Source: Calothrix sp. FI2-JRJ7 (lineage in GTDB: Bacteria > Cyanobacteriota > Cyanobacteriia > Cyanobacteriales > Nostocaceae). Taken from it: 64,000 nucleotides of DNA. Under the pieces are notes generated by a model, which saw only the letters and a program-made list of their open reading frames with translations, had not been told where the DNA came from and ran no database searches. Shown in pieces: positions 63,085-64,000 of this stretch. The position numbers were made by a program, and so were the translations under genes. Location of the stretch: NCBI GenBank assembly GCA_019359675.1, contig JAHHGX010000065.1, positions 372,001 to 436,000 on the forward strand. Direction: 5' to 3'. Positions within the stretch are counted from its first letter, which is position 1. Each line of letters begins with the position of its first letter.

Positions 63085-63909
63085 ATGTTTAAGAAAGCTT
63101 TAACCGGAATTGCTGCTGCTGCAACTGTTGCTGGTTCTTTGGTTGCAATGGCGCCTGCACAAGCTGCTGGGTTGACTACCCCAATGCCCAAATTTGAGTG
63201 GAAAGACCTTAAAAATCACGAAGTTAAAGACCGTTCAACTGATACCTCCGGTTTCCAAGCCTTAATTCCTCAGTTTCAAACATATGTACAAAAAGAAAGA
63301 TTAGCTATCAGCGCAGAAAAACAAAAAGCTCAAGCATTAGACCCAACTAAGTTATTTATGAAATTTGACCACAACGTCCGCGTTTGGTTCTTAAATGAAG
63401 GTGCCGGTTACAAAAACCAATTAGGTTATCAAACCGTCAAAGATGGTCAAGAGACTAGTAAAGGTCAGATTTTCAATAACATTTCTTGCGATATCTCTGG
63501 TGGTAAAAACAGTGCTTGCCAACTAGGTAACAATGGTGATGGCGTTTTAGATATTGGTGATTATGTTGATATCGGTAAGGTTAAGGCTGGTACACAACTG
63601 AACTTCTTATTGAGGTCGGATGGATTTAACGGGGGACAAACGGTACTCGGTGGCGCCGATCCAAGCCAAAATATTGATAAGTTACAACATATGATGGCAT
63701 ATCAAGTTGGCGACTACTTGTTAATGGGGTTTGAAGACATCATTGGCGGTGGTGACTTAGACTTTAATGATGTAGTATTTGTGGTTGACTTCGGTAAAGG
63801 TAACTTGACTAATCAAGCAGTACCAGAACCAGGAACAATGGCTGCACTCTTGGGTGTAACGGGCGCGAGTATGTGGATGCGTCGTCGTAAAAAGCAAGCT
63901 TCAGCTTAA
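63085..63909 (+). CDS. PEP-CTERM sorting-domain protein with DUF4114-like region
   Basis: A 274-aa exported protein: signal peptide (FKKALTGIAAAATVAGSLVAMAPAQAA, cleavage near 28), a beta-rich domain with acidic calcium-binding-like loops (DGVLDIGDYVDIG; GFEDIIGGGDLDFNDVVFVVDFG, typical DUF4114), and a C-terminal sorting tag VPEPGTMAALLGVTGASMW with basic tail MRRRKKQASA. The PEP motif, hydrophobic helix and Arg/Lys cluster are recognised by exosortase, matching the cyanoexosortase-associated gene at 40 kb. ATG has AAGGA 9 bases upstream. Probably surface- or exopolysaccharide-associated. Confidence 0.92.
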   Translation: MFKKALTGIAAAATVAGSLVAMAPAQAAGLTTPMPKFEWKDLKNHEVKDRSTDTSGFQALIPQFQTYVQKERLAISAEKQKAQALDPTKLFMKFDHNVRVWFLNEGAGYKNQLGYQTVKDGQETSKGQIFNNISCDISGGKNSACQLGNNGDGVLDIGDYVDIGKVKAGTQLNFLLRSDGFNGGQTVLGGADPSQNIDKLQHMMAYQVGDYLLMGFEDIIGGGDLDFNDVVFVVDFGKGNLTNQAVPEPGTMAALLGVTGASMWMRRRKKQASA

Positions 63910-63961
63910 CTCCCAAGAAAGATGTTCTGTGGCGGAAGCAACTGGTTACAATTGAAGTATT

Positions 63962-64000
63962 ATGTCAGATACTAATACATCAAACCAGTTGACTTCCCAA
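63962..64000 (+). CDS. Possible start of a gene cut by the window edge
   Basis: ATG 63962 opens a frame (MSDTNTSNQLTSQ) that remains open to the edge; a weak GAAG lies 8 bases upstream. Too short to identify. Confidence 0.3.
   Translation, partial: MSDTNTSNQLTSQ

Overview
The window is chromosomal DNA of a cyanobacterium, most likely a filamentous Nostocales-type species. Diagnostic genes are Psb27, NdhF1/NdhD1, an RbcR-type LysR regulator beside NnrU, SLH-OprB porins, DUF3318, DUF1822, DUF1868, FO synthase CofH and cyanoexosortase/PEP-CTERM components. The layout around 1-12 kb (two coiled-coil genes divergent from sphR-sphS-phoU, then porins) matches what I remember of Anabaena/Nostoc. The DNA is AT-rich. 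It carries the palindrome GGCGCC about 110 times, roughly twenty times the random expectation, and I saw no copy of the usual cyanobacterial HIP1 octamer GCGATCGC. No rRNA, tRNA or CRISPR array was seen.

Layout: 1-3.4 kb holds the hisA 3' end, a pair of 40-residue small ORFs and two paralogous coiled-coil proteins. 3.9-6.8 kb is the phosphate-sensing set sphR-sphS-phoU. 6.8-8.2 kb is a 1.5-kb gap without a gene. 8.2-12.2 kb has a Crp-family regulator, a decayed porin and an intact porin. 12.4-18.9 kb has small conserved genes, a Uma2 protein and a hyuB...hyuA oxoprolinase/hydantoinase pair, with a GNAT gene and a gene interrupted by a stop codon between them. 19-22 kb has two envelope glycosyltransferases. 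22.3-29.2 kb is mixed housekeeping (cofH, psb27, a GH10-like protein, a sugar transferase, DUF924, SRPBCC). 29.6-30.4 kb has a small membrane protein, a TnpB relic and a possible structured RNA. 30.4-33.4 kb is a large hybrid histidine kinase.

33.7-39.9 kb is the most intriguing block: a sigma-like protein and a DUF1822 protein in one operon, an unknown convergent gene, a CHAT-domain protease with an intact His/Cys dyad behind a 14-bp inverted repeat, and an ankyrin-repeat protein. 40-44.7 kb is an envelope/export block (cyanoexosortase B-associated protein, Wza-like protein, Wzc-like ATPase). 44.7-49.4 kb has a rhomboid protease, MltA, a DUF1868 phosphoesterase, surE and a membrane-anchored Mrr-like nuclease. 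49.7-56.7 kb is ndhD1, ndhF1, a thioredoxin, nnrU and rbcR, a set tied to carbon acquisition and photosynthetic electron flow.

56.7-64 kb has a Ser/Thr kinase followed by two decayed PstS-like genes, a second Crp-family regulator, a DALR-domain protein with an 8-bp microsatellite, a strongly predicted small RNA, a HAD phosphatase, and a PEP-CTERM protein preceded by a collapsed tandem copy of itself. Several loci show duplication followed by decay (porin, PstS, PEP-CTERM, TnpB). Intergenic DNA is rich in dispersed hairpin repeats and heptanucleotide tandem repeats.
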